A stretch of 64,000 bases of DNA. It comes from Cymodocea nodosa (lineage: Eukaryota; Streptophyta; Magnoliopsida; Alismatales; Cymodoceaceae). The position numbers were made by a program, and so were the translations under genes. The notes beneath the pieces are model-generated. The model made no database searches, was not told the DNA's origin, and saw only the letters and a program-made list of their open reading frames with translations. The DNA is taken from the NCBI GenBank assembly GCA_036874045.1, contig CM072336.1, forward strand, positions 7,840,501 to 7,904,500, written 5' to 3'. How positions within the stretch are numbered: the stretch's first letter is position 1; each line of letters begins with the position of its first letter. Shown here one piece after another: positions 11,215-25,900 of this stretch.

Positions 11215-13723
11215 AAGCAAAGCAATGGAAGTAGGAAACAATTGTTTCATATTATTTGTTTTAATGTCTTTTACGTTATCTGTTTTCTTATACTTAGTAT
11301 TGTATTTCGTTTGTTGAATTTTGTAACCTTTTGGTATTTTTGACGTTAATTGCGATAATATATCTAGAATGTTTTATTTAATCTAATCTACCTTATTATC
11401 AAATAAAACTACACAAACTTGTGAGAACCGATATATATAATTAAAGGAACATTACATTTTATCTCTATTTCTGTTTTTCTTTTATTTTTTTCCCCTGGTT
11501 TCCTTTTCAAGTCTTCGTTAATTTATATTCATGGACTAGAAAATTCTCTAATCCGACTGCTCCATTCCACGTGGTAATTTTTTATTTCTAGTTTTTATCT
11601 TTTAAATACACATAAATGAGGTTTGCCAAAAAGATTAATGCCTGCTTATATGATTCCAGAATGTTAGTTAGATTCTTCAATTTTATGATCATTTTGCATT
11701 AAATTCATGCATGCAAATGGTCTTGGTAAAATTAGCAAAATTTTGAACATTGCTTATTAATTATTTTCCTAGAATGTGAGAATCAATGAAAATGTCGGTT
11801 TTTATAAAATCGGTTAGATTTTGTTTCTACAATTAGTGTGATGGCGAAGATGCCCCTTAGACATTATTATATAAATATTATATAATATTAATTATTTAGT
11901 ATTATGATAATATTATAATCATGCCTATTAATACTGGTAGTATAATTAAAATTACAATACTATATTTTGTAATAGTTATCTCACATTAATTATTATATGT
12001 AATAATATTCAAACTTATTTTAAAGTGTTAAATATATATAGTCAGAATCGCTATTTAGTTAACGATCAATTTTCATTATCAAAATGGGGAAACATTTGTT
12101 CTCATTCAAATAGATTATGTACAGTGCACGTTAATCCAATGATTTACTTCACATAGAATTTTGCACTAAATCTTATTTTAGGTCATCCAACAGCCAAATC
12201 ATTTTTAGGTAATCTTCCTGTTCATCATCACATACAAGACATTTATCATTGCGCACAAATGATTTTAGAAGAGAAATGATGTAAACATCATGCTTTCTTT
12301 TTCTTCCAGTAAATTACAAATCATTGGTTATTCTATCAACCATGAAACGGTCAAAAATTAAGATAAAATGTAATGTCTGTATCCTTTGTTATATGGTTGA
12401 CTAATGCAAATCAAAGTTATCGCTTCACCTATCTACTAATTAAAAAAATTAATCAAGTCACAATATTTTCCTTTGGCATTAATGTCTCCAAATGTTACAG
12501 TGCAGCCATTTCTCTTCTTTTAAGTTGCTCAACAAGGCTTGATCACTATTCATGTGCTTTGAATATCTATAATCCAAGATTCACAAATATTATCTCCATT
12601 AAACCTACAAGAAAAGAACAGAGAATGGCTTTAGGAAACAGTTCTTTCCTATCATTTGTCAACGTCTTATTGTCATCCTCCAATTCCTCAACATCATGCA
12701 TGATTTTTCTATATTTAGATTTTAGTACCTTATATTTGAAAACTAATTCATTAAGTGCATCTAAAAGCTCATCGATCTATAAGGTGTCAATGTCACCCCA
12801 TATGGCTCTGAGAGAATTCTTCCAAGTTAATTTCTTTTCTCTCTATACTAAAAACCCAATTGACAAGAAATCCTTAACATATTCAAACTAATTGACAAGA
12901 AACCCATAAAATATCCAAGATTTCCACCCACAACGTTATATTCAATTTTAATGCTGTTCCATCATTAATTTTCAGGCAAGCACATTTATCACCATTTTAC
13001 AACAAATTTAAAAAATGTATCCACAATCTTATCCTAATCATGATTTGTTTTGTTAATTATCAAAATAATCACAAGTATCCTCCAAGTAGCCAACTTTTAC
13101 ATCCATCCCAACATCCCCCAAACACACCAAAAAAACATCCTAAAAAGTCACAAAAAGTGCACCTAAGGTCAAGCCTGTTGAAATTTTAACTCAAAATTAA
13201 TTGATAATGAATAAAAGAATTCATCATAGATAAAATCTAATATTATCCTTACCTTTACCAATGTAAAACTTTTCCAACATTTTCTTTCACTTGTAACTTA
13301 TGTATTTACAAGTATTTATAGACGAATGTGTGTGAATTAACTCCAATATTATATAAAATTTTAACTCAAAATTAATTAACAATGAACAAAAAAAAATCGA
13401 CATATATAATTCTAGATTCGACCTTCACTTATTCAATGTAAGACCATTTCTGACAAGATCACTTAGATCTAATGGTCCTGTATAGTGCACTTTGTGTGTG
13501 GAGAATCCTTTTATAAAATTTCATCAAATTACCAACTAAGGTGAAGTCACGGAGAAGGCAGCTTTTCCCTGAATGTATCAATAATAACGAGGAACAAAAT
13601 GATGCTGATATTATTACAAATAATTATATAATGAAAATGAAATGAAACATAGATCTCAGTGCTATTTTGCACAAGAGGTGAACGCAAAAAATTGGGAAAT
13701 GGTAGATCAACAAGGATCTATCG
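11215..13723. other. Intergenic, downstream of the SPX-MFS gene
   Basis: About 2.5 kb of AT-rich sequence between copia 1 and the 3' end of the transporter gene, presumably including its 3' UTR. The only protein-like signal is the weak gag-like frame at 12,569-12,781. Confidence 0.5.
12569..12781 (-). mobile_element. Possible copia gag-like coiled-coil fragment
   Basis: An open minus-strand frame with a charged coiled-coil composition (LDALNELVFKYKVLKSKY, then HDVEELEDDNKTLT). This resembles the coiled-coil region after the zinc knuckle in some copia (SIRE-like) Gag proteins. No flanking LTR was seen. Weak, composition-based call. Confidence 0.25.
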
Positions 13724-13962
13724 TCAGAACAAGGAATTGTAGGTGAAGATGGTGGCTACAATAGTGCAGATGCAGATAAAGAGAGATGGAAGCAAGGTGA
13801 TGTTGAGAAGCATGTTCACACCAAGGAAACCAGCAAGTGTTATTGTTCCATCGGCAACCACCCTAGCGAGGGTTCCGGCTTCTGTTGATAAAAGGCCACC
13901 ATTATAGGTTCCTCGGGCAAGTCGAGAAGACATGACTTGAGAAAGTAGAGAGAGATTAATAC
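13724..13962 (-). CDS. PHT5: SPX-MFS exon I, C-terminus and stop
   Basis: Acceptor TTCAG, then [40 protein letters not shown] and the last membrane helices to TYNSLF, with TGA at 13724-13726. This is the most conserved end of the family. Confidence 0.96.
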
Positions 13963-16900
13963 CTGAACAATGCAGCATAGTAGTGTCGTTCAATGCTTAG
14001 AAATATCTCATACAGAAAAAGGAAACAAGAAGGAACAGTAATAAACTTGGTTGATGAATAACTGTTAAACGGAGACATGTCTATATCTATCTAATCATTT
14101 ACTCGAAGGAAGAAAATAGTACTTTTTAAGAGTTATATTTTTGTTTGATAAAAGGATAAGTTCAAAAAAATGAATATTTTTACCCTCAAGAACTTCAGCA
14201 GCAACGAATGTGATCAATGCTGATACAACATACTGTGGGGCAGTATATGAACTTGTAACTTTAAAGCTCAGAAATATTCCAATGAGAACCATTATTTCAG
14301 ATGCTAATAAAATTTGCCTGCAGAGAAGCATCATAAACAGACGTTATGTACCGCCAGCTTGGATTTAGACCTAGAAGCTAGAATACAACATAGATGGCTT
14401 CGCATCAATCATCATCAAAAATTGACTATGATGGGCTAAGAGTAATAATCACTAATATTTTCAATTGTAAAATGAATTCTATGAAAAATAATCTATCTTC
14501 ACTTAGCATGTGGTAAATTATCTAAACAGTTACATTCAATCAAATTACAGCAATCGATACCTTAACCCTTCTGCATGGTTAAAAGGTAGGCAACAACACT
14601 ACACAGAATATATATATATATATATATATATAAAGTCGAGGTTTTCCCTGTCTCTTCAAACTGACGTTCGCATGTGTAAATATGAATTTGGACAGCCAAG
14701 GAAGAGTCCTAAATGTTTGCAATCATCTTCATTAAATTTACAAGTAATTACATCCAGTCAAATTTAGGAAAATAACCAAAAGCAGAATCTACTTTCCACG
14801 TCTATTAAATGCAAATGAAAAACTATTTGTTTTGACTATCACATGAATACCAAGGAAAATGCCCATTCTCTAGATGAAATAAGGAAAATGAACAAAATGA
14901 AGTTTTTCTATCAAAATTTTGAAGAGTCATTAATCACTAAATTGAGGCAAGTTTACCTTCTACATCGAACTTCATCTACCCTTCACCCACAAACATTAAA
15001 CATGACTTCTCCCACCCCAACGATACGTCCAAATACAAGAACCACAATAAAAGACAAACATCACAATCGTAAAAATAATTGAATAAAATAAATTAAAATT
15101 CAATTACATATAATACAACTTCAAAACATATTTCTATTATAACTTCAAACTGTTTTCCCCATTTTTCCAAAAATGAAATAGATTGGGATAAAAAGAAATG
15201 TTCAAACAGAATTTACATGGCCATTTTTTTCTATTTTTGACAATGGAATGGAATCAAAAAGCAAGTTGGAATGAAATTCCCATGTTTGATAGCAAAAGTA
15301 ATTTTGGAATATTCATTCTATTAGGAATGAAATTTCTACTCAATATGAAAATTTGAATCGTACCAAAAGATAATTGTTAAAGAAAATAATGTATTAGAAT
15401 TTTAGGAGTGACTAGGTTTAGTCCTACATTGGTAGAGTTGTATGTCTTTCTTATATAACCTCTAATATATAGAGAGGCCTTTATGCTTGCTAATCAATTA
15501 ACAACTTCAATTTAATCATTTGTTTTAACATGATGTTAGAAATTAGATTTTAAAAGACCAGAAGTAGAGAAGTCTAGGTGGGAGGAGGAAAACCCTAGTT
15601 ACACCCTCCTTCCAACCATCACCACCTTTGGCCTCTGTCCAGGGTTGTTGCCACCAATGCTATTGGTCTTTCTCCAATCATTCAAGCCACTATTCATTCC
15701 ACCTCACCTACTAGTCCTACCGTTGTTAATCAAATAAGTGAAACCCTACCTCCACCTTGCCCATCAACATCCCCCCCCTCCCCCCCCCCCCCCTCCCCCC
15801 TTTTTGCCATCCACTCCTCTCCCCACTAGCCCTTTTTTCATTTCCCCTTTCTTTTTCTTCTATTTTTCACACCAAAACTTGTCACCACTATTGATCCTAT
15901 TGAAGTCCTATAAATGCTTGAACCATCAAGGATGAGACAAGATTTGTGGTGTTGTCTCTAGATGAGTTATCACAAATGTTGCTCCCAATATCATTGTTAT
16001 TGGATTCACTTTTATAACTTCCAGATTGAATCAACAATTCATTGCAAGCTGTGCCATGTCAACTCTCTTTCAAGTAAACCCAACAATAGGGTACCTATAG
16101 ATGCTCACCATGATGTTGTTCAACAAGGGGGTGTTCATCGTTGCTTACGTCCATTAGGGTTGTAGAGAGGCAGATAGATAAAGAAGAAGGTGTGGCATAT
16201 GAATGTAAAAAAAAAGAAGAAAAAGGAGAGAAAAAAGATAGACAAAAAAGGGAGAAAAGAAAAAAGGAGAAAAAAGAAGAGAGAAGAAAAAAATGAAAAA
16301 ATTATTACGTAAAAAAGTATTTAAAAAATTGTGGAAGTCAAATAATAATAATAAGAGAAAATTGTGACAAACAAAACATGTTTAATACTTCATTATCACA
16401 TTTCAATCAAATTAATTATACTTTTCTCATGTTGACTCTCAACGTTGTAACAATGTTATTTTGTCAAAGTTTTTTCTTTTTAAATATAAAATCCTTGATC
16501 TATTAAAGGAGTAAGGGCCCAAAAGCAAAGAAACAAAGAAAAGAACAGCCAAGGACTAAAACGGAAAGATCAGCCAACCACCACTAATTCCACAAAAAGA
16601 TCCACTTTAAGAAGAGTCATCTTTGTGTTTGGTGTGAAGCACGGAGCCCTTAACATAAGGCAACAAATACATCCTTAGCACCACAAACTAGTAGACAACT
16701 CCAAGAGAACCATCCTGTGTACATTGCCTAGAGAGCTACCCTTCCACCAAACACCTAGGAACGTGAAAACCATTTCTTACCAAGGAAGGGGCATCTGATT
16801 CAATGGTGATCATGGATGAGCGATTATTTTTGTTTTTTTGTTTTTTGAACCCCATGAATGACTTCTTGAGTACATTGTCACCTTTTTAAAAAAAAAATTT

Positions 16901-19900
16901 ACTTTTTTACTCTTTGGCGCTGAGAACCAAACCCACTACCTTAAATAAGGGACCAAAGTGAAAGTACAATCCAAAACACAACTGTACCTAAGGAGGAAAC
17001 AAAATCATACCAAGTGTCAGCACCAACTTTAGCCCAGAGAGAGGAGATGCTCAACTGTCAACTTCCCTAACATGGAACTAGAAGGCAGTAGCTAGAGGAA
17101 AACAACAAAAAAGAAAGAAGAGACAACAGAAGAGTCGAAACTAGTAGATGCATCTGCTAGGATTAGCAGCCTTGTCCAATAGCACTTGTTTGCAAACTAC
17201 AAGCAAAAGGGAGCCAGCATTGCAAACCTTAGAGACCCACTCTGGCCAAGGCATCTACTGCTAGATTTTCCTCACGAGGAATATACCTCAAGGAGGACAC
17301 AAATTCCAAACCCAAACAAAGATCAGTCTAGACCATTGCATTGTGCCCAATCAAATCTCAATTGATAATTGAGTTGTAGAGAGACAGGGAGTCTATCTCC
17401 ACCTCGAGATTTGCCAGATCTAGTCTCAAATCCTTGCAAGTGTAGAAACCATCATAGAGAACTAGCATCTCTGCTGTAGTAGTTGCTAGATCATAGAACC
17501 TGTGGAAAGTAAAAAGAGAAGTCATTAGCATTACGAATTAGACCACCACTGGTGACCACATTGTTCCAATTGATCGCACCATCCATGTTTAGTTTATAAT
17601 TGGGACCTGCGACCTTATCCCAGGCAATCCACTTGATTCAAGGAGTAGACATCTTCAGATGATCAAAACCTGACCTTAAGATATTTCTTGTAGGCAAGAG
17701 AAAAAGTAGCCATGGAGTTCTCTACCCTACACTTTATGCTGGTGAAAGAACCAAGCTTTTGATCAAAAATCACTCTACATTGTTCCTTCCAACACTCCTA
17801 GAGAATATTAGCCACAAGGAATTTCAGACCAACGCCAGGGAGCATTCTGCAATTGCAGGAGAGAGCATAGATGTAGAAATGTTTCCCAACAGATTGGTTG
17901 CATAAATTCAAATTAAGCTTCCTATTAATCCAAAATCTACATAAGACTACCCATTCACCCTCGAAGCAAAGATGTTCTGAAGTATCCCCTTTTTGATCCA
18001 AATTGCAACATCGGCATCAAGAGGCCAAAGGGATCCCTTGCTTCTTAGCATTAACCTTTGTTAGGAGGATAGAGTGGAAGTGTCTCAAAAGGAAGGAGAT
18101 TTTTGTAGGTAAGAACCTGGACTAGAGGCTCTTATTCCATTTGATAAGAGAAGTCTTCTTTCAAGAAGCTTCCCAAGTAGAGACTTCACTAAAAGTTTGC
18201 CATCTTCTGTCTACTTCCAATCAAAGGAATCATTTTCATCAGAGAGACAATGCATGTAGGAGTGAATCTCACAGATAATATCCTTCAAAACAGGGATCTG
18301 GTCCAACATATGGATTAGTCGCCATCTCTACCATTGTGAGGTCATCAAATCTAATCATAAGCAATAACTTGTTGAAGATAACCCCAAATGGAAGCCACCA
18401 GTCACACCAGAAGTTAATGTCCCCCTTGCCACCTTTCCACCTAGCGAAAGGGACAATCTTGTTCTAGGCCAATCTAAGATTCTTCCATCTGCTAGGAGCC
18501 TCTCCACAAAGCTTACTGCATGGAGATCTGCACTTGGAGGAGCAAAGATTAGCCTAAAGGGACTTCTTGTGGATGACTACCCAAACTCTCTTCATACACA
18601 AGGCTATCATAAGCTTTTGAAATTTTCTGAAGCCCAAGCCTCCCTCATTAAGGGGTTTGGTAAGACGAGCCCATCACATCCAATGGGCATGTTCTTCCCC
18701 CAAAAGGAAGGCTATCCAGCACACTTCTAGGAATATCATAGACGCTCATCACATAGATGGGAAGGCTAGAGAGAACATGCTTGATAAGTGTGATCCAGGC
18801 TTCAAGGGAGAAGAGTCTACTCTTTCAGCCTGCAATTTTGCACTGAACTTTTTAAATGAGATTCTCGAAATAAGAGCATTTAGTTCTACCTTTGAAGTAT
18901 CTAAAAGGAAAAACACCTCTAGCAAAATCAGTAACACCAAAAATCATCTCTACCCTTTGCATGGAGAGGTGCTTTAGGGTCAACAAGAAACTTTTGTTGG
19001 CATTAAATTTCTGACTTGTGAAGGCCTAGTAGTCTTAAAGCAAATTCATGACTTCTTCCACACTCCTTTTCCTTTCATTAAGGAAAAGGATAGCATAGTC
19101 TGCATAGAGAAGGTGGGAGATCATCATGGAACCTTGGCCATAGATGAAGGGAGTGATCCAGTTGTTAGTTGTTAAGTTATACAAGCTCCTGCTCAAGACT
19201 TCTTCCATGATGAAAAGATACGGGGAGAGGGATCCCCTTGGAAGCCTTGAAAAACTGTGGAACTACTATTAATAATGACAAAAAAACTAACATCCTAGAT
19301 ACATCTTTGGAGCAACTCAATGCTACTGGCAAAGAACCCAAATCTAGACAAGACCTTGAACATGGCTTGTCATTTCACTCTACCATAAGCCTTTTCTATG
19401 TCAAAGTTCAAAATCAAATTACCATCTCTATAACCTTTCTCTAAATGTTGTATAAGCTCCTCAGTGATAGCTATATTGTCAAAAAGGCTTTTACCCTCTA
19501 CAAAGCCCTCTAGGTTGGTGAGATCATTTTATGAATGAAATGGGAGAGTCTGCTGGACAAAATTTTCACAGTAACCTTATATTAGACATTACAAAGATTA
19601 ATGGACCATAGATCCTTGAAACTGCAAGAATTGAACACCATAGGTATTAAGGAGAGGAAGGTAGCCTTCCATAAGTCATTCGAGCGAGCCTGCTGAAAAA
19701 AGTACTAAATAGCCTGAACTAAATCAGAAGCCACAATATCCTAGCATGATGGAAAGAAACTAGCTATAAAGTCATCAGGTCTAGGAGCATGATCTCCTCC
19801 TTGATCTCTTCATCATCCAAACACCTACAAAAGAAAGCATTATCCTCCTCACCAATCACCTCAGGGAAAGTCTGAAGCAGATCATCCAAAGGCTGGGAGT

Positions 19901-22900
19901 AGTTTGAGGAGCGCAAGCTGTGAAAGAACTCCTTGCCTTCCTATCTCCTAATCTTCTAGCAAAGTCAGATTGAGATTTTGCATGAGCACCCTAGCCCAAT
20001 TAGTGTTTCTACGTCTACCAAGGATCTAGTGTAAGTAGGTCAAGTTTCAGTGGCCATTGGTCATTCATTTAATGCAAGCCTTCTAGGCCAAAAAGATCTC
20101 TTTTTGTTTGTTGCGTTGATTGAGATCACATCTAAGCTGCTCGAAATGCAAGAGCTCCCCTTCATCCCAACTAACCTGCAACTTTCTTTCCACTAGCCCA
20201 ATCTCCTGAAGAAATCTAGTTCTATCTTGGTCTACATTTCTAAAGATAATTTGATTCCACTACCTGAGGTGAGCTTTCAAAGTATGCAATTTTTTATTTA
20301 TTCTATAAAGAGGGCAACGACCATTAATGCAATTCCAGACCTTGACAACTGTTTTGACAATTTCCATGAAGAGTCTACATCTGCTGAAAGCAAAAAGGAA
20401 GGGAACCCATCCAATAGTCAGGAGTAACAGAGATCACCATTGGAGAATGGTTAGAATGGAGCTACGGCTTGTAATCCACTAGAGATTTCCAATGACACTC
20501 ATCTAGGTTGCAAGTAAGCACCTAATCCAAACATTTGTATTGTCTCCACTAGCCACTCTAGTTATTTCACCACGAGAGAGTCTCCAATGAAAGGGGTCTC
20601 CCCACGACCCAGCTCAAGGATCATGCCATTCAAAGCCCTCAAATCTGTCAACTGAAAGTCCTCATTGCCAATGATGTCTTCATTGCACCTTACAATGTTG
20701 AAATCACCAGCTATGATCCAAGGTGTCACCCATGTAGACAACGAAGGTCATCCTATAAAATGCGTTTGGTGCTAGAGTTGCACACAACATAGATAGCCAA
20801 AAGAAGGAACACCCCCTCCTTTAAGGTGGGAATCCCAAAAACTAAGCATCTAGGTAGACTCTTCCACAATTTGGACTTGGAGGCTACCAAACTAAAGAAC
20901 CCAAATTTTATTAGAGTTGGTGTGCTAATTTGGAAGCTGAACGGACTTAGCAATCTCTCTAACCAAATTTGTTCTCACAAAAGGTTCCAACACTATGGCA
21001 ATTTGAGCTTTATTTTGATAAATAAATTCTTTGAGCCAACTTGTGGAGGCCTTATCACCCAAGCCTCTACAATTCCAACTAATGATCTTCATAAGGAAAA
21101 ATCTAGGGGTGAAAGGACTCAGGCAGAGTTCTCCCCTCTCCCAAAATTCTCAATCCTAGTTTGTGCAAAAGCAATAGAAGTCTTTAAGGAAGCCTTCTTG
21201 GGGCGCCAGAGGGGCTTGAACTTCTTTCTTCTATAGATTTTTCCTTTCAACCTCTTGCCATCCTCCCCTTCCAAGTGGTGGTTAGTGTCTTCTAACATGA
21301 ACTGATGGTCATCATTGACCATTGCAAGGTCACTCACAATGACATCAATGCTATCAGCATCCATTTGGTTCTTGGATTAGAGTCCTCAACCTCCAAATCT
21401 GCCACTTTACTTGGGGAGCGAGTTCCGAGGTAGTGTGTTCTTTGGAGGGACCACGACAACCTGATATCTCATGGTTGGATTGAGATTATCCAATCTCAAT
21501 CCAACCTCTAGAGGGTTGACGTCACTGCCTTTGTCCTTGGAACCCTTGTCCTGAACTGGGATATCTTCCTGTAGGAGACCCTGCTAAGTAGTTGACCTTA
21601 GTGTCTTTTCTTATTCTTCTTTTGATGGAACACTTGGGACCAACCCTCAGGGTTTGTATTAGTAGCCAATGATTCTATCTAGTTCTGGGTATGGAGCTTG
21701 TCATCAGAATTAGAATTGTTTGCATTAGTCTGTCTGGGTGCACTAGATTAAGGAGCAGAGTGAACCAATTTCTTCTTGCAAATGCCCTCCGTGTGTCCCA
21801 CCTTGTAGCAAAAGGAACAAAACTTAGGTTCCCTAGGTCTGTACTCCAATGGCTTCATCCCCGTTAATGATCTTGATAGATTTTGGCAAAGGCTTGGACA
21901 AGTCCATCTCAACACACACAGTTGTCAACCTTGACCTCATGAATCTGTTAACATCTTTATGAACATAGAGGAAGCAACCTAACACTCCCACAATAGATTT
22001 CATCGCTCCAGGCGCTTAGAGGTGGGCTTGAAGCTTAGGGAGGTAAACCCACACCAATGTCTAAGGGGATTCCAAATTGAGAGAGAAAGAAGGAGACCAT
22101 CTAGTGGCGAGCATCCATTGTCCTTTAATAAATCAAGATTCTTTGACATAGACCTTGATAAAATTGTCCTTACACTTGAATCTAATTATTATATATCTAG
22201 AGTCTATAACTATCAGAAAAAATTCATCTTGGAAAGGCATGGCTTACTTTATTTTCAAGAGGATATCTGACATAATTGGCTGCTGAGTACTAATTTGCCC
22301 AACCAAGGCCTAGTTGAAAATGCTTGCAAACTGAGTAACCTCCTCCAAGGAGAACACAATGCCATCAACAGAGGTAAGTTGTCGAACAGGGGAGTCTAGA
22401 AAATCTAGCAGTGTCAAGGTGTCCTTAGAGTCTCAACAAAGGACACCCACCACCCATCTGACGAAGACCAACCAACAATCGAAGGGTTGTAGAAGTTGAC
22501 TGATGAGCTGATTAATTCTTTTGTCCCCCAAGATGCAACCATAGCAAGGAGCACCTCAAAAATAGAGGCCTGCAAGATAGGGCCTCGACAAAAGGACCAT
22601 TGAAAGATTGGATAATGTTCAAAAAGGGAAGGATGAGACATCTAACAAGGGAGGAGGAGCCCCACCCACGAGACACAGTGGCCAAAAGTAGGGAACTCTC
22701 AACCGCATGTAGTTGTTGGGAGGGCCAACGAGACAAGTCGAACAAGGGCAACAAGTAGTCATAGATGCCTAGAGACATTTGTATTGACCTAGAGGCATCT
22801 TGGTGGCTCCATCACATGGACGAGAGAGATGGTCAACCACCGAAGGGGAAAACCCCTACAATGAGCTCATGGGGGGCTAATATTCCATCAAAGTCGCTTG

Positions 22901-25900
22901 TCTTCTACAAGATCAATTTTGATATTGAACAATGTTGTCTTATTACTTTTATTGAATGGTTGATAATGACTATATTAGTATTTATAAAAAAGTGTGTAAA
23001 TATTTTAATGTGTAAGTGTTTGAATATTGACTAAGTCTAATGATGTCAACAATATACTAATATCTATACTAATTAAAGTATAATCAACTGGGGTCTGATT
23101 GTTTTTCTCTTTCTACAACATTGCTACCTATCGATGTTGCTACTTCTAGTTTGTATCTGTCTATTATGGATCTTCTTATTTAATATGTTATAAATTTTTA
23201 TATATAATTTTATTGCAAGTTGGATGCCCCAACTTAGAGAGTATTAGGGAAAATGATATATTAAGGTTTAGGTGTGTATGGGTTTAATTTCACATCAATA
23301 GAGTTGTATTTATCTTTTTTATGTAACCTGTGTATATCGAGAAGCCCTTATTTTTGCTAATCAATTAACAAGTTTCATTTAATCCTTTATTCCAACAACA
23401 ATGAAATTCATTATTAAGAATTCCATTTTACCATATTATTTCTCTAACTCATGCAATCCCGTCATGTCTCCTTCCCTACCAGCACATTGTTGTCACCTCT
23501 ATGGATTGTGTTGAGCTAGACAAAATCAATACATTCAAGTCTTGCCTAGTACATATTTTATCAATCACTTGCAATTCAATAAGAGATAGAAGAAAACCAA
23601 AAGAATATTTGGTTCAAATAGTGAAAAAAGATTTTAAATTATATAATGTAATAGAATATTTAGTTATGGATAAAAATGAATGGAGAGAAAAGATTCACAT
23701 AAAGCATAGCCAACACTCATAGTAAGCTCATGACAATATTGTTATTGTTGAATGCCATTCAATGATGTAACTGCAATATTGTTACTATTCTTTAACATGT
23801 GATAATGTGACTGATTTGATACTTATGTTATTATTGTAACATTATTATTGTTTTTTGAATTTTTTATTAAGATAATTTTATATTCATTTTAGGGCACAAC
23901 TAAAATTTTTGAGATATGAAATAACAACATGGTCCAGAAAAGGATGAGCAAACAGAGGCTTCTAATTAATTGACGCTACAAAGTTGGTAATGCTTCCAAG
24001 CCTAGATTCTATACAATAATGGAAGATACTTTTTCCAAGTTCTTAACAATGAGATCTGTTAGATTAATATTGTGTTATATCATATGGGCTGATAGGTTCC
24101 ATTTAATTCAAATCCAGTAATTCTATTCAATCATTTTCCTCACTTCCCACATGCTAACAATGCCAGAGAAAAAAATCTTAGGGCACATCAATCTAACTGT
24201 CAACCTTCTACCACCCAGAGACACCATCACCAGCTCCATTCCACTAGGCCACCAACCGTCCGCCGACCACCTTCCATCACTCAGCAGCCCTTCTCCACCC
24301 TCTTCCAGACACCAACCAGGGGCAACCAACCCCCTTCTGCTGCTACCCAGCTTCTCCAGCTGTCATCCTCTCTCCAGAAAGCCATCAACCATCTCCTTTC
24401 AGGCCATCAGGCCTGACCTATGGCCCTTACAGAGCCATTCCCTCTGCTACAATCACCAACCTGGTGTACTACCCCCATCCTAACACCAACAATTCTGGAT
24501 GGTGATGCCTACTACTGAACAGTCCATGAATAGGGTTGTACAACTCCTTGACAGCAGCTTCTGAAGATCGATCACCATTGTCCACTTGCCTCACTACCTT
24601 TTGAGAAGTGTAGGAATATTCCAAAAGGCTACTTCACCTGTAGATCATATCTGTTTTGCTGCATTCAGACTATTCTATGACAGAAACAAAAGCTAGAAAA
24701 TGAAACTCTTGTTAAAAATCTCAGTAGGACCCTCCAAAAATTGAATGGCAAGAATTATTTAATGTGGGTCAAGTGCTTTCAGACCTTCATAGCTATACAT
24801 CAGAATTTGCAGCACCTCACCCAGCAACCACATGATGTGAAGGACAGATCCTTTGATGATTCCACTGTCATCTCCTAGTAAGTGAACAACATGGAGCCTA
24901 ATGTTACTCATACCATGATGACACTTGGCCTTTCAAGTAGATCAAGGATATCCTAAAGCACATGCACAATCACGAGAAGAACATATCCTAGGTGTATATG
25001 ATTTATGAGCAATTGTTTACATTGTGCATGGGTGAGTGTTCTGTTCAGGACCATTTTACCATTGTGTATTGTTGGAGCTAGATGTTGATTAACTGCTGAC
25101 GCCAGATGTTACCACTATGCACTAACTATGAAGAGTTTGCAGTTGTGTATATCTCCAATCTAAACCTAGAGATCTTCTAGATTTGAGGACAGATTCTTGA
25201 AGTTGATTCTCTTCAAACTTTGAGATTATTTTCTTGAAAGTGTTGCAAGTTTCCACTGGGTCACCTACACATACTCTAAATCAGTTAGTCATGGCTTCAC
25301 ATGTACATGGTCATGGTGATGGCCAAGGAGGAAGTCATGGAGGTCAATCATGCATACACTGTGGGCATACTAATCACAAATCAAATTGCTATTAGGAGAA
25401 GTTCAAGAAATCAATATGGGCGTAAATCTCCACAGCAGCACAAGCTATCCATGTAGCTAACTTCTGTACAAATTCTGCTAGTACTACCTTAACTCTATCT
25501 TGAGATGAGCATGATCAATTGCCCACTTTTGAGAGTGCCAAACTCCCATTACTACTACAACATCAGATGTCACCCCTCCTCAAGCTAGAGTCCAGCTTGT
25601 AATAGACTTGAAAACAACTCAACAAACTTAAACATAGTAGATACTTAGAGAGATAAAAATCAGTTGTAGCAGTAAAATATGGTAAAAGTTGTAGCAACAA
25701 AAGACAATAAAAGTTGTAATAGAAGTAACAACAATAAAAGTCATAACAAAAGTAGCAACAATAAGAACAATCTAAGATAAAGCTAATAACTATATCTCAG
25801 ACAGTAGTAGATTAACTACTAGATAATATAATCCAAGATAGTAGAATAGATAAACAAATGTGATCTATCCTTAGAAAGAAGCCAGATAGAAGTGATCTAC

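Larger units (their letters stand above)
15375..23397 (+). mobile_element. Short-LTR retroelement split by a LINE (fossil)
   Basis: Two related 156-bp LTRs, 15375-15530 and 23242-23397, bracket the region. The left LTR is followed by a degenerate primer-binding-like word (TGATGTTAGAAA) and about 1 kb of C-rich leader-like sequence. The right LTR is preceded by a purine-rich AACTTAGAGAG. Flanks are ataat and acaat (4 of 5). No pol domain of its own was recognised, so it may be non-autonomous or deleted. An L1 LINE (about 16,500-22,780) lies inside in the opposite orientation. It is broken and old. The pairing of these two LTRs is an inference. Confidence 0.55.

Noticed and set aside
24151-24483. 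Pro/Ser-rich 110-codon open frame
   Set aside because: Lies in the C-rich leader of a copia fragment between LTR and gag; composition only, no domain.
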